Notes: generated from the letters alone by a model not told the origin. Shown: positions 32,540 through 44,597, counted from the first letter of the stretch. The stretch is DNA of 64,000 nucleotides from Lentinula raphanica (GCA_027919835.1 JANVFP010000013.1:1286158-1350157); one strand, 5' to 3'. Made by a program: numbers and translations.

Positions 32540-32645
32540 CACTGGCAGAAAGGTATGGGTTAGCACTCCACGGAAGCCAATGCACTTCTAGTGGCAGAAA
32601 GGTATGGGTTAGCACTTCATGGAAGCCAACACACTTCGAGTGGCT
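32540..32645. repeat. About 54-bp direct tandem repeat
   Basis: The sequence GGCAGAAAGGTATGGGTTAG followed by CACT-CA-GGAAGCCAA occurs twice in a row, and a partial third copy (GTGGCTGAAAG) follows. It lies within the 2.94-kb insertion and has no coding frame. Confidence 0.75.
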
Positions 32646-33240
32646 GAAAGCGAAACATCAAACAAGACTTACCAGAATCAGTGACATTGGCAATCAGTGT
32701 GTAAGTCATGGTTGTGCAGAACACAGACACAGATCTTGACTTGGCCAACAGTGCACAAGGGACTGTAGTGGGTCTAGTACTACACACTGATGAACCTTCA
32801 ATCAACAAGGATCAAGCAGCAGTGGAGTTGAAGTACTTGCCTTTGTACTATATTCTGGTGAAGTTAGATCGTACATGCAGTGTAATGAAACTGGAAGGAT
32901 GAGATGAAAATGTTATACCAATTCAACCACAGACTCAAACTATGAGAATTTCAGTGCAATAGAAGAAAGGGCCACCGGCGGTGCACACAGTAAAGCGACA
33001 GCAATTACCGCTCACACTGGCATATACCTTCACAGATTATTGAGTGCAGGGACAAACCATAGTTCCGGTGATCATTGATATTTCTCTGCCTCAATTTCCA
33101 ATGTGAATGTTGAGCCATCTATTTCAGTGTTTGATAATGACAATGTAAGCGAGGACGCCCGGGTAGGAAAGACTGCAAATTGATGAAGGATGATTGAGTG
33201 TAGAAAGAAGAGTAACGTTCGTCATTCAGATGATGTTTTG

Positions 33241-33697
33241 TAGTGCTGGGTAAAATTTAACTTGTGGCAGTAAAAAATGTAAGGGTCCCGCGAGGACCAT
33301 TGTAAGGCTTTTTTTACAGTGTAAGTTTGTAAAGAATTGTGCGCGCAGCGCGGAAAATTTTACAGGTTTTTTTACAAATTTTACATGTAGAATATGGATG
33401 TAAATAATGTAAATTTGTGTGTGTCAAGTATGTCAGTCCACAGTGGACTACCTCCTGTATTGACCTGAGTCCCCTTGAGTTCATTGTTGTCCATAGCTAC
33501 CCTTGTTGGCTGATGATCTGCTAGCGATTCATGCACCTTGATATCTGTCCAGCCTGCACTGAGCTAGATATGATGGATATTTTACAGGTATTTTACAGGT
33601 CAATTTGGGGGGTTTCAGTAAAAAATGTAAATTTACGTGTAAAAAACCTGTAAAAAATGGGTTTGTAATTTACAAGCTTTACATTTACCCAGCACTA
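33241..33697. mobile_element. hAT-type MITE (457 bp) with 8-bp target duplication
   Basis: Starts TAGTGCTGGGTAAA and ends with the inverted TTTACCCAGCACTA. It is flanked by an exact 8-bp direct repeat ATGTTTTG (33233-33240 and 33698-33705), the hallmark duplication length of hAT transposons. The interior is rich in GTAAAAAATGTAA and TTTACAGG motifs on both strands. There is no coding capacity. It is nested within the 2.94-kb insertion. Confidence 0.88.
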
Positions 33698-33831
33698 ATG
33701 TTTTGCCTGCCGTGAGTTGTTTGCGTTTATTTGTTTTCAGAGTGTGGGAAAAATAATTATCAAAATTGAAGGACCTTGACAAGCAAGGTGATTAGCAAGC
33801 TTGTCTTGCATGAGTCTGCCTACGGGAGACT

Positions 33832-34160
33832 ATTGCGGAATCTGTTGGGCAAAGGGCTACCCTATCTGATTCAGAAGCTGTGGATGGAGAAAATTATCGA
33901 CGCGTTTCGAACATGCATTAATATCCTTATCCTCTATCACAGCAAGTCGAGGAGCTCACACTCGAGGAATATACTTAGACTGGAGACTGGAGGAATCCTT
34001 CAGGAAACATCATAGTCTTAGTTCGAGCATTAGACTCGCACTTGAAGCTTAGCGGATGCGGCCTCGCACAGTTGGGAATACTTACCAGGATGACACAGTG
34101 TTGACACCAACGCTGACCGACAGTGACCGACGCTGCTCTATTTGATCTAGTACTTGAGGC
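33832..34160. repeat. Continuation of the compound repeat unit
   Basis: Strong direct match to about 15730-16065: GTTGGGCAAAGGGCTACC, then GACGCGTTTC, the ATATCCTTRTCCTCTATCAC block, GAGGAATATACTTAGACTGG and GGAATCCTTCAGGAAACATC, ending at the TGTTGACACC box. It includes the broken F-box-start-like fragment on the minus strand. It places the end of the array next to the intact pantothenate synthetase gene. Confidence 0.75.
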
Positions 34161-34526
34161 TACTTGAGGCTGTGGAGGGAAAAAATGAGCCCGGTTCTAT
34201 CAGGTTCTATCACGCTCCATGAGATGAAGACTTCACCGATAGTGTGGAGGAATCTGGATGAATTCTTGATTAGTTTGACCCTACGCGGATGACGCCTCGT
34301 ACTATTGTGAACAAGTTTGGAAGAAACTAGTTAGTAGAGGTTGGTAGCCGAGCAAGTTGGAGTAAGTAATGTGAATGGACCGGGAACTTCGAGGAGGTAG
34401 GGAGCAACGTGCAAGGTCGCTGCGAGGGCCATCAAAACTCGAAAACGGTTAACAACATATCTGGACTCTGGAAGAACCCAGGCAACTTGTCCTTGCGGTA
34501 GAAGAAGTTCGAGCGACACGAATTCT

Positions 34527-35890
34527 CTATTTCAGATCTCCTAGTACCACATTATCTATCAACCTCGTCCCATCTACCCAGAGAGCCCCGCTCAAAATCA
34601 CCGGAACGATCTTCTCGTCTCTCGATGAACGTATAACGTGGTCTTCCAGAATTTCAAAATCCCCAGCGTCGTTCATCTCGATGTAATCGAGCTTGATCTC
34701 TGTGTTCAATCCTTGACTACGCGCTTCTTCGATCCGTCTTTCGATGAGTTCACGTGCGGTGTCTACACATTTCTTCTTGCTCTGACCGCCGTCCACGCTG
34801 AACCAACATTCCTCGGCGGATTTGAGCGCTGCATACAAGATCGGTGCGACTTTGCGTCCGGCGGGAGAGAGATACGCGTTCCTAGAGGATAGAGCAAGGT
34901 TGTCGGATGGGTCGCGGACTGTAGGTACGATGTGGAGGCGGTCGGAAGAAGGATGGGATAGGAGAAGGTCTGTGACCATACGCCGAAGGAGAAGAGCCTG
35001 TTGAATGTCTTTCTGGCCAAAATAAGCGTTCGTTGGCTGCACATATCGCATCAGTGCATAACTTGATTGCAAGAACCGGCTTAGCTACCTGGATAACGTT
35101 GAACAACTTGGTCACCACTGTAGCTACGCCACGGAAAAATCCTGGTCGACTCTTGCCTTCCATCTTTTCGCCATAGCCCTTGACCTCGACGAATGTTCCA
35201 TGTTGTTTGTGGATCTCTTGTTCAATACCACCTGGATACATTTCGTGTACGCTCGGCAAGAAGACAGCGGAAGGTCGTTTGACGATTGAGGTCGAGGTTG
35301 AATCCGAATCCGATCTTGGATCCGAGCTGGGCACGATCAATTGTTGATCGACAAGAGCGTTGAGATCGTGTTCTAGGGTACGAGGATATGTCTCCAGGTC
35401 TTCATGCGGAGCGAATTGAGTGGGATTGACAAAGATGGAAAGGACTGTGAGGTCGTTTTCGGATAAAGACTTGCGTACTACGATATAGCACCATTAGTAC
35501 CATATACTGAGTCTGATTTACGATGCACAAAGCCAGGACGATGTAGATCAAGGGAGGGCATGAACGAATAGATCCAATTCACATACCGAGACTTAGATGA
35601 CCCTCATGCAGAGCACCCATTGTCGGAACAAATCCTACTGATTTGTTCGCGATGAATGCTTTATGCCGCCATTCCCTATACGAAGCGACTGTAGTGAAAA
35701 TCGGTATATCCGAGTTTGCAGGCGGTATAGAAGATCCGTGTATTGACTTGGTTAAATTTGTAGAAGAAGTCGACATCGATGAACGAGAAAGAGATAGAAT
35801 TTTTGTTCGATGAGCGAATTGGTGATATCTTATAGCATTGTAGGTTTGTGGAGCCTGACAAAGTTTGGATACGTTGAAGGAGATCATCAA
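34527..35890 (-). CDS. PAN6: Pantothenate synthetase (pantoate-beta-alanine ligase)
   Basis: Catalyses ATP-dependent condensation of pantoate with beta-alanine, the last step of vitamin B5 synthesis. Three exons, 35890-35587, 35477-35089 and 35036-34527, give 400 residues. Exon 1 ends in the nucleotide-binding signature GFVPTMGALHEGHLSLV. Exon 2 has LSIFVNPTQFAPHEDLETYP and FFRGVATVVTKLFNVIQP. Exon 3 has AYFGQKDIQQ, ALSSRNAYLSPAGRK and ending VDGTRLIDNVVLG. Insertions rich in Ser/Asp lengthen it compared with bacterial PanC. The first about 45 residues (SKLCQ... RTKILSLSRSS) are basic and could be a mitochondrial presequence or spacer before a second Met. An internal segment of this gene is duplicated as fragments at 13.6 and 16.9 kb. 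Confidence 0.95.
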
Positions 35891-36610
35891 GCTATAACAA
35901 CCGCCAAAAAGAAACTCAGAAATTGGAAAGTGTTTGGACTCGGCATGAAGGTTGACGTTGAGGAAAGAAAATGTTGTGTCTGATTTTCAGCTGACTCATC
36001 ACATCCCGGATCAGTAAGTATGTCCAATTCTCAACCTGACACGCTTGTCGCTCTCCGAGGCACTATGCTGATGAACATTGATATGGAGCCGGTATGGAGC
36101 AGTGAACTGAAGATTCGAATGCCTGACCAACTTGGATCAGAGTATATACATAGACCTCATGTTTCGCTCAACATCTTCACAAACTCGGGCAATATTCAGT
36201 ACTTTCAAATCGCAGCTGTTGTTCAGAAAAATTCCGAGTTACAGACTCATCAGCGTTAACTCAACGAGATGAGCACCTTTGCAATCGTCAGTAGGCATTG
36301 AGTTCCACACACCGGTTCCATGAACCTAACACCTAGCATCCGATTCGAATTGTGTTCTAATCAGTGCTCGATGGTGCATTTGATTCGAACACCACACGCT
36401 CGCTGACTTTTCCGAAGCAGCGATCAAGATAAAGTCGACCTTATGCAGGGACTCCCCCAAAAGGCGGGTCAGATACAAGGTAGCGGGAACCATCCAATTC
36501 TGCCGATATCAACCGGTTACCGATCCCGGTTTGCAAGGAGCGCCTGGTCGCGTCAGCGCTCAGCGCTCAGGCCTTGAGTCTCAGGAGTAGACCCTGCGAA
36601 GGTCAAGGCC
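35891..36610. other. Divergent intergenic region, no gene seen
   Basis: Separates the pantothenate synthetase start from the cupin gene. The one frame of note (36020-36259) has no recognisable features and I do not call it. A TATA box for the cupin gene follows at 36611. Confidence 0.5.
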
Positions 36611-36618
36611 TATAAAAG
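36611..36618 (+). promoter_or_regulatory. TATA box of the cupin gene
   Basis: TATAAAAG, 81 bp upstream of the chosen start at 36692. Consistent with a regulated promoter. Confidence 0.55.
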
Positions 36619-36691
36619 ACTGTATGAAAACACGAGGACTTTGATCAACGTTGCAACATTGCCCCTTCGTCCATCACCTCCATCTCAGAAA

Positions 36692-37444
36692 ATGCCCGAA
36701 TACTCAGATTCGTTCGAATTTCTGAAAGGGGTCACCTTAGTACGTCCATTCCTTGTTTCCCTCTTCCCAGCTAGCCGTTTGAGAGAAGCCTTTACTGACC
36801 TGGTTTCGTGGTCCAAGGTACTCGAACCACAACTGCGCATTGTCAAAACCAGAGGAGGCGCGGATGATGACATTTTCAAAGTTCCGCTTCATTGGCACGA
36901 GGATCACGACGAGATCATCACGGTGCTCGAAGGGAGGCTGAAGGTCACACTCGGAAAAGAGACGAAAGTGTACACCCCAGAAAGCGGAGAAGCTTTCGTG
37001 CCAAGAGGGGTGCCTCATGCTCTAGAAAGTTTCAAAGGTGAACCTTGTGTGGTCACTGAGCGCACAAACCCATCTGTGTGTATCGCGTTCCCGTATTTAT
37101 TGTTCTGTAACTGATGTGCACTTTGTTTGCTCCATGCAGGAGTTCGATAACAAGGAACTCTTCTTCCGGAATATATTGGCGATCCCAGGAGGTTTGTCTT
37201 CTGGAGGTTTGATACCAATGATGCAGGTATTCTATTACGGAGATGGATATCCTGTGTTTCCAGTCCATATGCCTTGGCTGGAAAAAGCTGTGAGTGAATA
37301 TCTCGGACTCGGTCAAGACCTATGAAGTAACTTACACTGGTATTGTCGTTCTGGTTTCAGTTCGTGAAATTTTTTGGAGGCCGCCTTGCTCCTCTGTTGG
37401 GACATCAACTAAAATACGACAGCTTGAAGAAGGTGCATGCATGA
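36692..37444 (+). CDS. Cupin-domain protein
   Basis: Small RmlC-like cupin protein, substrate unknown. Exons 36692-36739, 36818-37075, 37140-37289 and 37361-37444 give 179 residues. The cupin signature is LHWHEDHDEIITVLEG (metal-binding His-x-His and Glu) and FVPRGVPHALESF (second motif with His). The C-terminal part (ILAIPGGLSSGGLIPMMQVF, FPVHMPWLEKA) resembles fungal cupins annotated only as hypothetical. The segment 36740-36817 is in frame without stops, so it could be retained. I favour splicing because it begins GTACGT, has a CTGAC branch-like site and ends AAG. An in-frame upstream ATG exists at 36641. Confidence 0.78.
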
Positions 37445-37559
37445 TGACGATATATAATTATTTATTACATTTGCTCTCGTTTTGAACGGTTCTTTGGAAA
37501 TCAGTCAGCGTTTGGAGAAATATAATATTGGAGGATATCCTACCAGCACCATATTCATG

Positions 37560-39015
37560 CTATCTAATTCTCTCCCGTCGTCCGTAATCTCTATCCCTAT
37601 CCCGTCTATCGGATCGCCTGGGACTAGCGCTTCGTCTACGCTCTCTGTCAAGGCTGCGACTACGACTCCTCCTTCTCGAGTCCCTATTTCTATGTCGGTC
37701 CTTCCGACGAGAATCATCGGATGGTACTTCAAAGACCATCCCGTACCCGCCTCCTCTTCCATCAGACCTATCATGGTCATGGTCATCGTCTCGATAACGC
37801 CTGGTTTGAACCAGGTCTTCGCGTCCACCATAGCCTGCTCCATATCCTCTCTTCTTTGCAGGGCCACGCTTTATGTCATTTGACCAGTAAGCATTCGATT
37901 TCGCCACAGATTGTGAAAAGTCAACCCATATTCGTCGATCGTCGACTAAAACGTTCTGCATTTTAAAGTAGGCCTGGCGCAGAATTGAGAGTTTGTCAGT
38001 TTGGAGTTGCGTGCTTAAAGACAATAGAGACTCACCTGTTCTGCATCCTCCCTCTTATCAAACTCGATAAACGCATACTGCAAACTGTCACCCGTCTTTT
38101 TATCTCTAATGACCTGACAGCTCATGATTGTCCCAAATCTCGAGAAAATCAACTCAAGGTCCTCGTCTCTGGTTACCGGATTGAGTTTACATACGAACAA
38201 CACATTCTCTGGAGGTCGGACGTTGGCAAAAGGGAGGTCTCCGACCATCTCCAAAGTGAGTGCGGAGCTTTTTGCAGCAGCCTCCCTCCGTATTCTCTCC
38301 TCTTCTTCCTCGGGTAGAGTGGATAAAGGGTCTTCGTCTTCCCCTATACCAAAGAACGAGTTCGACCCTGCATCTGGTGGTTTGGTTGGGGGACTGGTCG
38401 GAATGAGTGATTCCAAGCCTGGAGGATCAGGATAAGGGTCATCGAGTATTACAACATGCCGGATCCGCACGTCTTTCATCGGACGAAAGTCCTTTCCGAC
38501 AAAAACGTCGTTTAGTTTGTCAAGAGTCTCGAGACCTTCGACGACATGTCCAAATACAGCGTGTACACCGTCGAGGTAGTCCGTGTTGTCTGCGAGAGTA
38601 ACGAAGAATTGACTTGCGCAGCCGGAGAGTGTTCCATTTTCAGAAGCAGGAGCGACAGCCATGGATACAGTGCCTTTGGTTTGATGTTTGAGTTTGGGTG
38701 AAATTTCTGGAGAGAAGAAACGTGGAACGTTATCGTTCTTCTGGGAATTGCTGTTGATGTAGGACCAGATAGACTCTCCGCCTGTTCCAGTGGCCGTTGG
38801 GTCTCCAGTTTGAGCAAGGAAGTCCTTCTGGACTATGAAATGGTTAGTTATGAAAATGAGCGGTGGTAGACAGATCAAGCACCATTGAAGAAGGCATTCA
38901 GGTTATAGTAGTACACCTTGCATAGTTTTAGAAAGTTTTCGCATGTTTTGGGACATAAATCCGTTTCCAGGTCGATTACGAGGTCGCCCAACGAAGTTTC
39001 GAGGAGAACAGACAT
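37560..39015 (-). CDS. Cyclophilin-RRM peptidyl-prolyl isomerase (PPIL4/CYP6 type)
   Basis: Nuclear cyclophilin linked to an RNA-recognition motif; the human relative is PPIL4, which acts with the spliceosome. Exons 39015-38883, 38832-38036 and 37973-37560 give 447 residues. The cyclophilin domain starts [19 protein letters not shown] and includes [50 protein letters not shown] and [15 protein letters not shown]. The RRM follows with [20 protein letters not shown] (RNP2) and [20 protein letters not shown] (RNP1). The C-terminus is an Arg/Asp/Ser-rich tail with RS and RD dipeptides. It starts only 70 bp from the divergent chromatin-reader gene. Confidence 0.93.
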
Positions 39016-39085
39016 GAAAGTTGAGCCAGAGAGGCGCTCTTTGTATAAGCGCCCATAATCATCAACTCTTTCTCACTCAGCCGCC
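39016..39085. promoter_or_regulatory. Very short divergent promoter (70 bp)
   Basis: Only 70 bp lie between the start codons of the cyclophilin-RRM gene (-) and the BRPF-like gene (+). Both 5' UTRs must therefore overlap the opposite gene or be extremely short. Confidence 0.6.
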
Positions 39086-42000
39086 ATGGCTCGAGGCGTT
39101 CGAGCCTCTTCCTCGTCGGCAGCTCCAGCTGTCCCAGAACTTCCAAAAGTATCCTTTCAGAAGATTGATGACGAGCTCACCTCGCCCTCAACTGGAGTAG
39201 ATGACCGTCAAGCGAGATCTTACGGCTGTACGTCTTCAAGCATCTTCAATGTTCGTCCCAGTATCTCAACTAGTTGTGATATAATGCAGATAATGATTTC
39301 TCTGACTTTGAACGTCCAGAACACTATATCCGACATATTGGTGATTATCTATTGATTCTACGTGATGCAAAGTCAACATACTAACAGTGGTCGCGTTCAG
39401 AACCGCTGGAGGCTGAACTTGCCAGGCAGGTAGAGTATGATATGGACGAGCAGGGTGTGTAGGAGCTGTCACATTATCTTCTTGTCTTCGCCTGATACTT
39501 GCTTAGATAAGGAATGGCTTGACAATCTGAACGTCGAGAGACGCAAGGAGCAAATGGACAAGATTTCCTACGAAACGTTCGAGATCATTATGGACCGATT
39601 AGAGAAGGAGTGGTTCGACTTGGTGTGTCTAGGGCATCGATTGCTAGTGCAAACGGTGTTCTTATCTATTCATGCTCAAGACCAAGAACATACCTAAAGC
39701 AGACTTTGCGATGCCTTCTGAAGATTCTACGTGTGCTATTTGTGATGACTCGGAAGGAGAGAACAGCAATGCTATTGTGTTTTGCGATGGTTGCAACCTT
39801 GCTGTCCACCAGGGTGCGTGAATACCTTCATGAAGTCAGTGTCGTTTGCGAACACGCCACAGATTGTTACGGCGTTCCTTATATCCCTGAGGGTCAGTGG
39901 CTTTGTCGGAAGTGTACCGTTTCTCCGGAGAACCCTGTAGTGAGTTCACTCATTCACTTACCCTTTCAATCCATGATTCATATAGTCGCTCACTGAACGC
40001 CACTGTTGTAGTCATGCATACTATGCCCCAACGAAGGAGGGGCTTTCAAACAGACAGTGAATGGCGAATGGGTGCATCTTCTTTGCGCTATATGGGTACC
40101 AGAAACGCGTGTAGCAAACGACGTTTTCATGGAGCCTGTCATCGGAGTGGACAAGATATCCAAACAGAGGTGGAAACTGGTAGGTTTGCCATCAAGTCTC
40201 TTCCTTCAAGTTAGTCCCGGTTGTTACTTATAGCAATACTCTAGAAATGCAGCATATGCGATGTACGAGAGGGGGCATGCATCCAATGCGCTAAAACGTC
40301 TTGTTTTCTCGCTTTCCATACCACATGTGCTCGAAACGAAAAGCTTCTTTTGCCCATGAAGAGTACCCAAGCTGAAAATGCTACATTGACGTGTTACTGC
40401 GACAAACATCTCCCTGTAAGCAACCCCCTTCAGCTCGCTGTGGACAACGAAAATCTCACTCTTGATTCCAGAAAGAGCAACAAGAAGCCCGGGAAGCAGC
40501 TCTAGCTGCAGAAGCGGAGGAAGAAGACCATGATAACCCTTCCAAAGAGTCGAAATCAGCACGTGCATACGCTAAAACTTATAAACCCGGCCCTCCCCTC
40601 GTCCCAGCAATCATCGTCGACCGCATCACGCAATATATCTCTAAAGTGAATCTTCGAAAACGGGGTGACTTTCTGCTCCTGGTTTGTAAATATTGGAGTC
40701 TGAAAAGGGAGGCAAGGAGGGGTGCGCCACTGTTAAAGAGATTGCACCTCGAGCCGTGGACGGCTGCTGCTGCTGCTGTCGGGAACGGGAAACTGAAGAG
40801 CGAGGAAGAGAGAGGGTTGAAGTTGGAGGTACATATGCTTCCTTGCTTTGTTTCCATCGCGATTGAACTCAAACCATCTTAGCAACTTCGACGGCTTGAA
40901 CAAGATCTAGAACAACTTCGAGAATTATCTACTCTTACTTGGAAGCGCGAGCAGCGCAAATTGCAACAGATGAACATAGTACAGGGTGTTCTTACGCAAG
41001 CATTGTACCCGCATGAACCTCGGTTGAGGCTCGCGTTCGAACGTATCGTTGGGTGAGTAAAGTGTTTTTCCTATCTTTACTCCGCGAGTCTTTCGCTGAT
41101 TCGTGAATAGTTACGATAAAAATGATTTCTTCAAGAACCCCGTCAGTAAAGCTGACGTTCCGGATTACTTCGATGTTATCACACGGCCGATGCACTGGTC
41201 TCTCATTGACGCCAAGCTCGACCGACACGAATATTGGGCTATTAAAGATTTCAAAGTGAGTTGTTCCTTTAGCTTCATGAGGGCAACCATTGTCTCAAAT
41301 TCTAATTCATACCCTCTGTAGGATGACATCGAACTCGTCCTGAACAATGCTATGACGTACAACAAAGCTGGAACTCCTTTTTTTAAAGCTGCTCAGCGGA
41401 TTCACAACTCAGCCAGACCAATTCTTGAAGAGCTCGAACGTGCATATACGAAACCGATTCCAGATCAATTGCTCGAACGCTCAGAGGATGCTGCCATGGA
41501 GGTGGACACACCTATATCGCCTTCTCCATCACTCATAGGAGATCTTGAGCCTCCCCTCGAACTAGTGGAGCTCTTGCTTTCACTTGAAGCCATCAAGGAT
41601 GAAAGCTCACTTGTCCTAACCTCCGATCCGATTTCCTCCCTTATCAATGTCGAACTCCCTGTCTTCAAGCCACCCCCTCCGCCACTTCCTAAGCCTCGTA
41701 AAGCATCCAAAGCACCGAAGTCGAAACCACCGAAACCCGACCGGAGTGAAGAATATAAACGCTCCAAAGCTAAGAAGGCAGAGGAGCGCGCGCGGAGGAC
41801 GGAACTTGAAACATCGATGGCTGCTGCTGCGGTTGCCAATATGGCTAACGGGCCATTTGGCATTCGCACTCGAAGGTCGACTGCTGCTGCTGCTGCTGCT
41901 AATGTGGATGGGATTGTGGAGAGTACATCTCACCAAGACAGAGGAGAAAGGGATGGAGAATTAGGGATGGTGTTCGTAGAGGAGGGAAGCCCGCTGAATG

Positions 42001-43819
42001 CAAATCTCACCTCAGCCTTCATTCCTGCCACACCAAATCAGTCCAGGTCCCGACCTCTCATGGAAACACCTTCAGTGCCCGAGTTCAGGGATCATGTCGA
42101 TAACCAGGCCTCGTTCAAACTTTTCAATAGTGGTTGGATCCTGCCGTCCGACCAGAAGCGGAGGACCCGTGTACCTACAGCACCGCCGTCTTCACCTCAA
42201 TCTCTACCATCCTTGCAACCTGGGGTTGGACCTGCACCTCTGCTTCTACAACCACCAAAGAAGAAGATCAGACTAGATCGCGGTACCTCGAAACTGTCGG
42301 TGTTCAGTACTGCCGAGGAAGAGAACCAGACCCTCAATCCTGATCTCAGTCGAGCGTCGTCTTCTGGACCTCGATCTACCAGAAGCGACGGATCAGTACT
42401 ACGTGCAGTGTCTCAGGCTGCTGCAGCTGGTGATTCCAGTGATCATAACATTGATGATAATATCCACTTGGTTCCCGATGCTGGGGAAACTTCAATGGAT
42501 AGCCAACTTCCTGGTGACACAGTTGCCGAAACCGTAGCTTCTACCTCCATTGTCAATGCTCCTGCTACTGCACCAATCCTTGAACCAAGTGGTCTCCCTC
42601 GAATCGGAGATGTCATCCGTACCGCCAACGGCAAAGTCATCATCGAAGAACTTGATTCGCCCGCCACTAGAAGAGAGAAACACATGCGAAGAAAGGCGGA
42701 GAAAGGGAAACTCAAGTATACGTCTATAAGAGAGACATTGGCTAGTACTGCCGTTGGCTCTGACCCTAGTGCCGGTGCCTCATCAACTGCCTCTGAGCCA
42801 AATGACCCGACGTCTTCTCCGCCTTCTTTGGTAACTGACATGGGACTTCAATCCCCTTTCAAAAACGAGGCAGAAGGCAGATATTCTCCGAAGAAGTTGA
42901 AAGGCAAGGAACCAGAGAGGAACGATATCGAGTCCGAGTTGAGCTCCTTGAGCGAGGTGGGAGAGGACGACCCTGCTGTCAATGCCCCCACATGGAACGT
43001 CACGTCGACTTCGATGCTTCCATCTCAACTGGACAACACCAGGTCTCAGAAATCTGTCCCAACTACTGACGCCCATACTGCATCTTCTTCTACAAATATC
43101 CTCAGCACTTCTAAGGAATCTGCTCAGGCTGCTCCGGTGGAAGCCAAGCGTGCCAGCAAAATTTCAGAATTTCAACCTGATCAACAGTTGGAAGCAGAGA
43201 CACTTGTTTGGGCCAAAGCAGGTAAGGTTGTTACGCACACGTCGTCCTCCTCTCCTTCGAACCCGCTGCCTTTTTCGTCCTCTGCGCAATGAGCTCAAAC
43301 TTTTTATCCGTATAGATACCTTCCCGTGGTGGCCTGCTACCGTTCATGATATCGACGACCCACGAGTCCCACCGGCCGCAAAGAAGATGTATGCCAATAT
43401 GAAGAAGAAAAACAAGGATCTGATGCTGCATTTCGTACGATTCTATGATAAGCAACATTCATGGTGAACTCATTCTTCTCCGACGCCCATATTTCCCATA
43501 CTGAATGACGTGTCTACCTCCTCAGGCAATGTCTAACCATAGATAAATTACTGCCACTTGGTGAAGATGATGGTAATCGATACTCCTAGTAACTTCAGTC
43601 AAGTTTGAGAATGCTGACAGTCAATAATGTAGAATTGGATGCAGATTTGGTTGCCAATCAATCAAAACGACAGAAATGGAAGAATGCCAAACTCAAAGCA
43701 GAATGTCGAGAAGCCTTCAGGTAAGTGAGATGAACTAGATGGACACTCTACGTTGTTGACGATCCTGAAATAGAACGGCGAAGCAGGACATCGATACTCA
43801 GGAAGAAAATGATTATTGA
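39086..43819 (+). CDS. NTO1: BRPF/Nto1-type chromatin reader (PHD-knuckle-ePHD, bromodomain, PWWP)
   Basis: Scaffold and histone reader of MYST-family (NuA3/MOZ-type) acetyltransferase complexes. Sixteen exons can be joined without frame errors to 1270 residues, the longest being 41322-43221. An enhancer-of-polycomb-like segment ([19 protein letters not shown]) comes first. The C4HC3 PHD finger follows ([31 protein letters not shown]), then the zinc knuckle ([21 protein letters not shown]) and the extended PHD ([14 protein letters not shown]). A bromodomain lies around [19 protein letters not shown] to [10 protein letters not shown]. After a long disordered region rich in Ser/Pro comes a PWWP domain ([16 protein letters not shown]), and the protein ends shortly after. 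This full BRPF-like architecture is more animal-like than the shorter yeast Nto1. The symbol is by homology class. Confidence 0.93.
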
Positions 43820-43911
43820 GCGTGTTCACACTATTCACGAATTCAGGGAGAATGTATATATCACTGTAGGTACCGCAGTCGACGGCGAAAATATGAAGGA
43901 GTTTTTCTCTG

Positions 43912-44597
43912 TCAAACCACCCTGGCCAGATCCCGCCGCATCGCCTGCCCCGATTCTACCAATCCTGCCATGATTTGTAACAGATCCAAACGATTCTTGA
44001 GGCACCCCACTAGAGCACTGATAGCTCTTCCACGCGCTGCTAGCTGTTGACGCCTCCTCGCCGCTTCTGTCCCTTCCATTGCCAGGAATTGTAATGCTGA
44101 CCCTATCTGATCAATCTCTTCCTCTAGCAAGGTTATACGGATCGTTGTTTCCACGACCTCGAGACGAAATTGTCTGGGATCGAGACGAAGCAGCTCCTCG
44201 TCTGAGATTTCTGGTTCGTTGTATGCTGTATCGAGACGACGAGGGACAGTTCGAGGACCTGAAATTTCTTCTTCATTTAGGTGCCTGAAGAATGGATGGG
44301 CGTCGAGAGGTAGTCTATTCGGATGAGTAGGGGGCTGATGGGGACAGGTGGAATGGGAATGTCGTCCTCCGGAGGACCCTGTTGAGCGGGTACATGAGCA
44401 GCGAGTGGAAGGGAAACTTCTTCTTCGTTTAGGTGCCTGAAGAATGGATGGGCGTCGAGAGGTAGTCTATTTGGTCGAGTAGGGGGCTGGGGGATGGGGG
44501 AAATGGGATTCTTGTCCTCCGCAGGATCCTGTTGAGCCGGTACATGTGATTCGCTCGCACGGGCAGCGAGTTGAAGGGAGTACACCAAACGACCCAT
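43912..44597 (-). CDS. Hypothetical protein with internal repeat and coiled coil
   Basis: No family recognised. The first segment (44597 to about 44290) starts MGRLVYSLQLAARASESHV and contains VPAQQDPAEDKNPISPIPQ then NRLPLDAHPFFRHLNEEE. This block of about 110 nt is repeated directly at 44270-44410 with a 2-nt length change that shifts the frame. In the other frame it reads on through HLNEEEISGPRTVPRRLD into a helical C-terminus (VVETTIRITLLEEEIDQIG, AARRRQQLAARGRAISALV) ending at 43912. Either a small intron restores the frame or the repeat has broken the gene. Confidence 0.45.

Larger units (their letters stand above)
30891..33831. mobile_element. Unclassified 2.94-kb insertion with 12-bp target duplication
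   Basis: The block CCGTCGGATCAtTGCGGAATCT...GTTGGGCAAAGGGCTACC, continuous in copy 2 (about 15710-15748), is split here. ATTGCGGAATCT occurs at both 30879-30890 and 33832-33843. The inserted DNA starts AGTCTACATG and ends GGGAGACT, giving a 5-bp terminal inversion AGTCT/AGACT. No reading frame of significant length is found inside, so it is non-autonomous or decayed. It contains a 54-bp tandem repeat and a nested hAT-type MITE. Confidence 0.65.

Noticed and set aside
34331..34519. 62-codon minus-strand frame downstream of pantothenate synthetase
   Set aside because: No domain and no splice link, and it lies in DNA that matches the decayed repeat unit.
36020..36259. 79-codon plus-strand frame in the promoter region of the cupin gene
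   Set aside because: Featureless composition, no neighbouring exon, and it overlaps the divergent promoter.
37482..37883. 133-codon plus-strand frame at the end of the cyclophilin gene
   Set aside because: Antisense of the Arg/Asp-rich tail of the cyclophilin-RRM protein.
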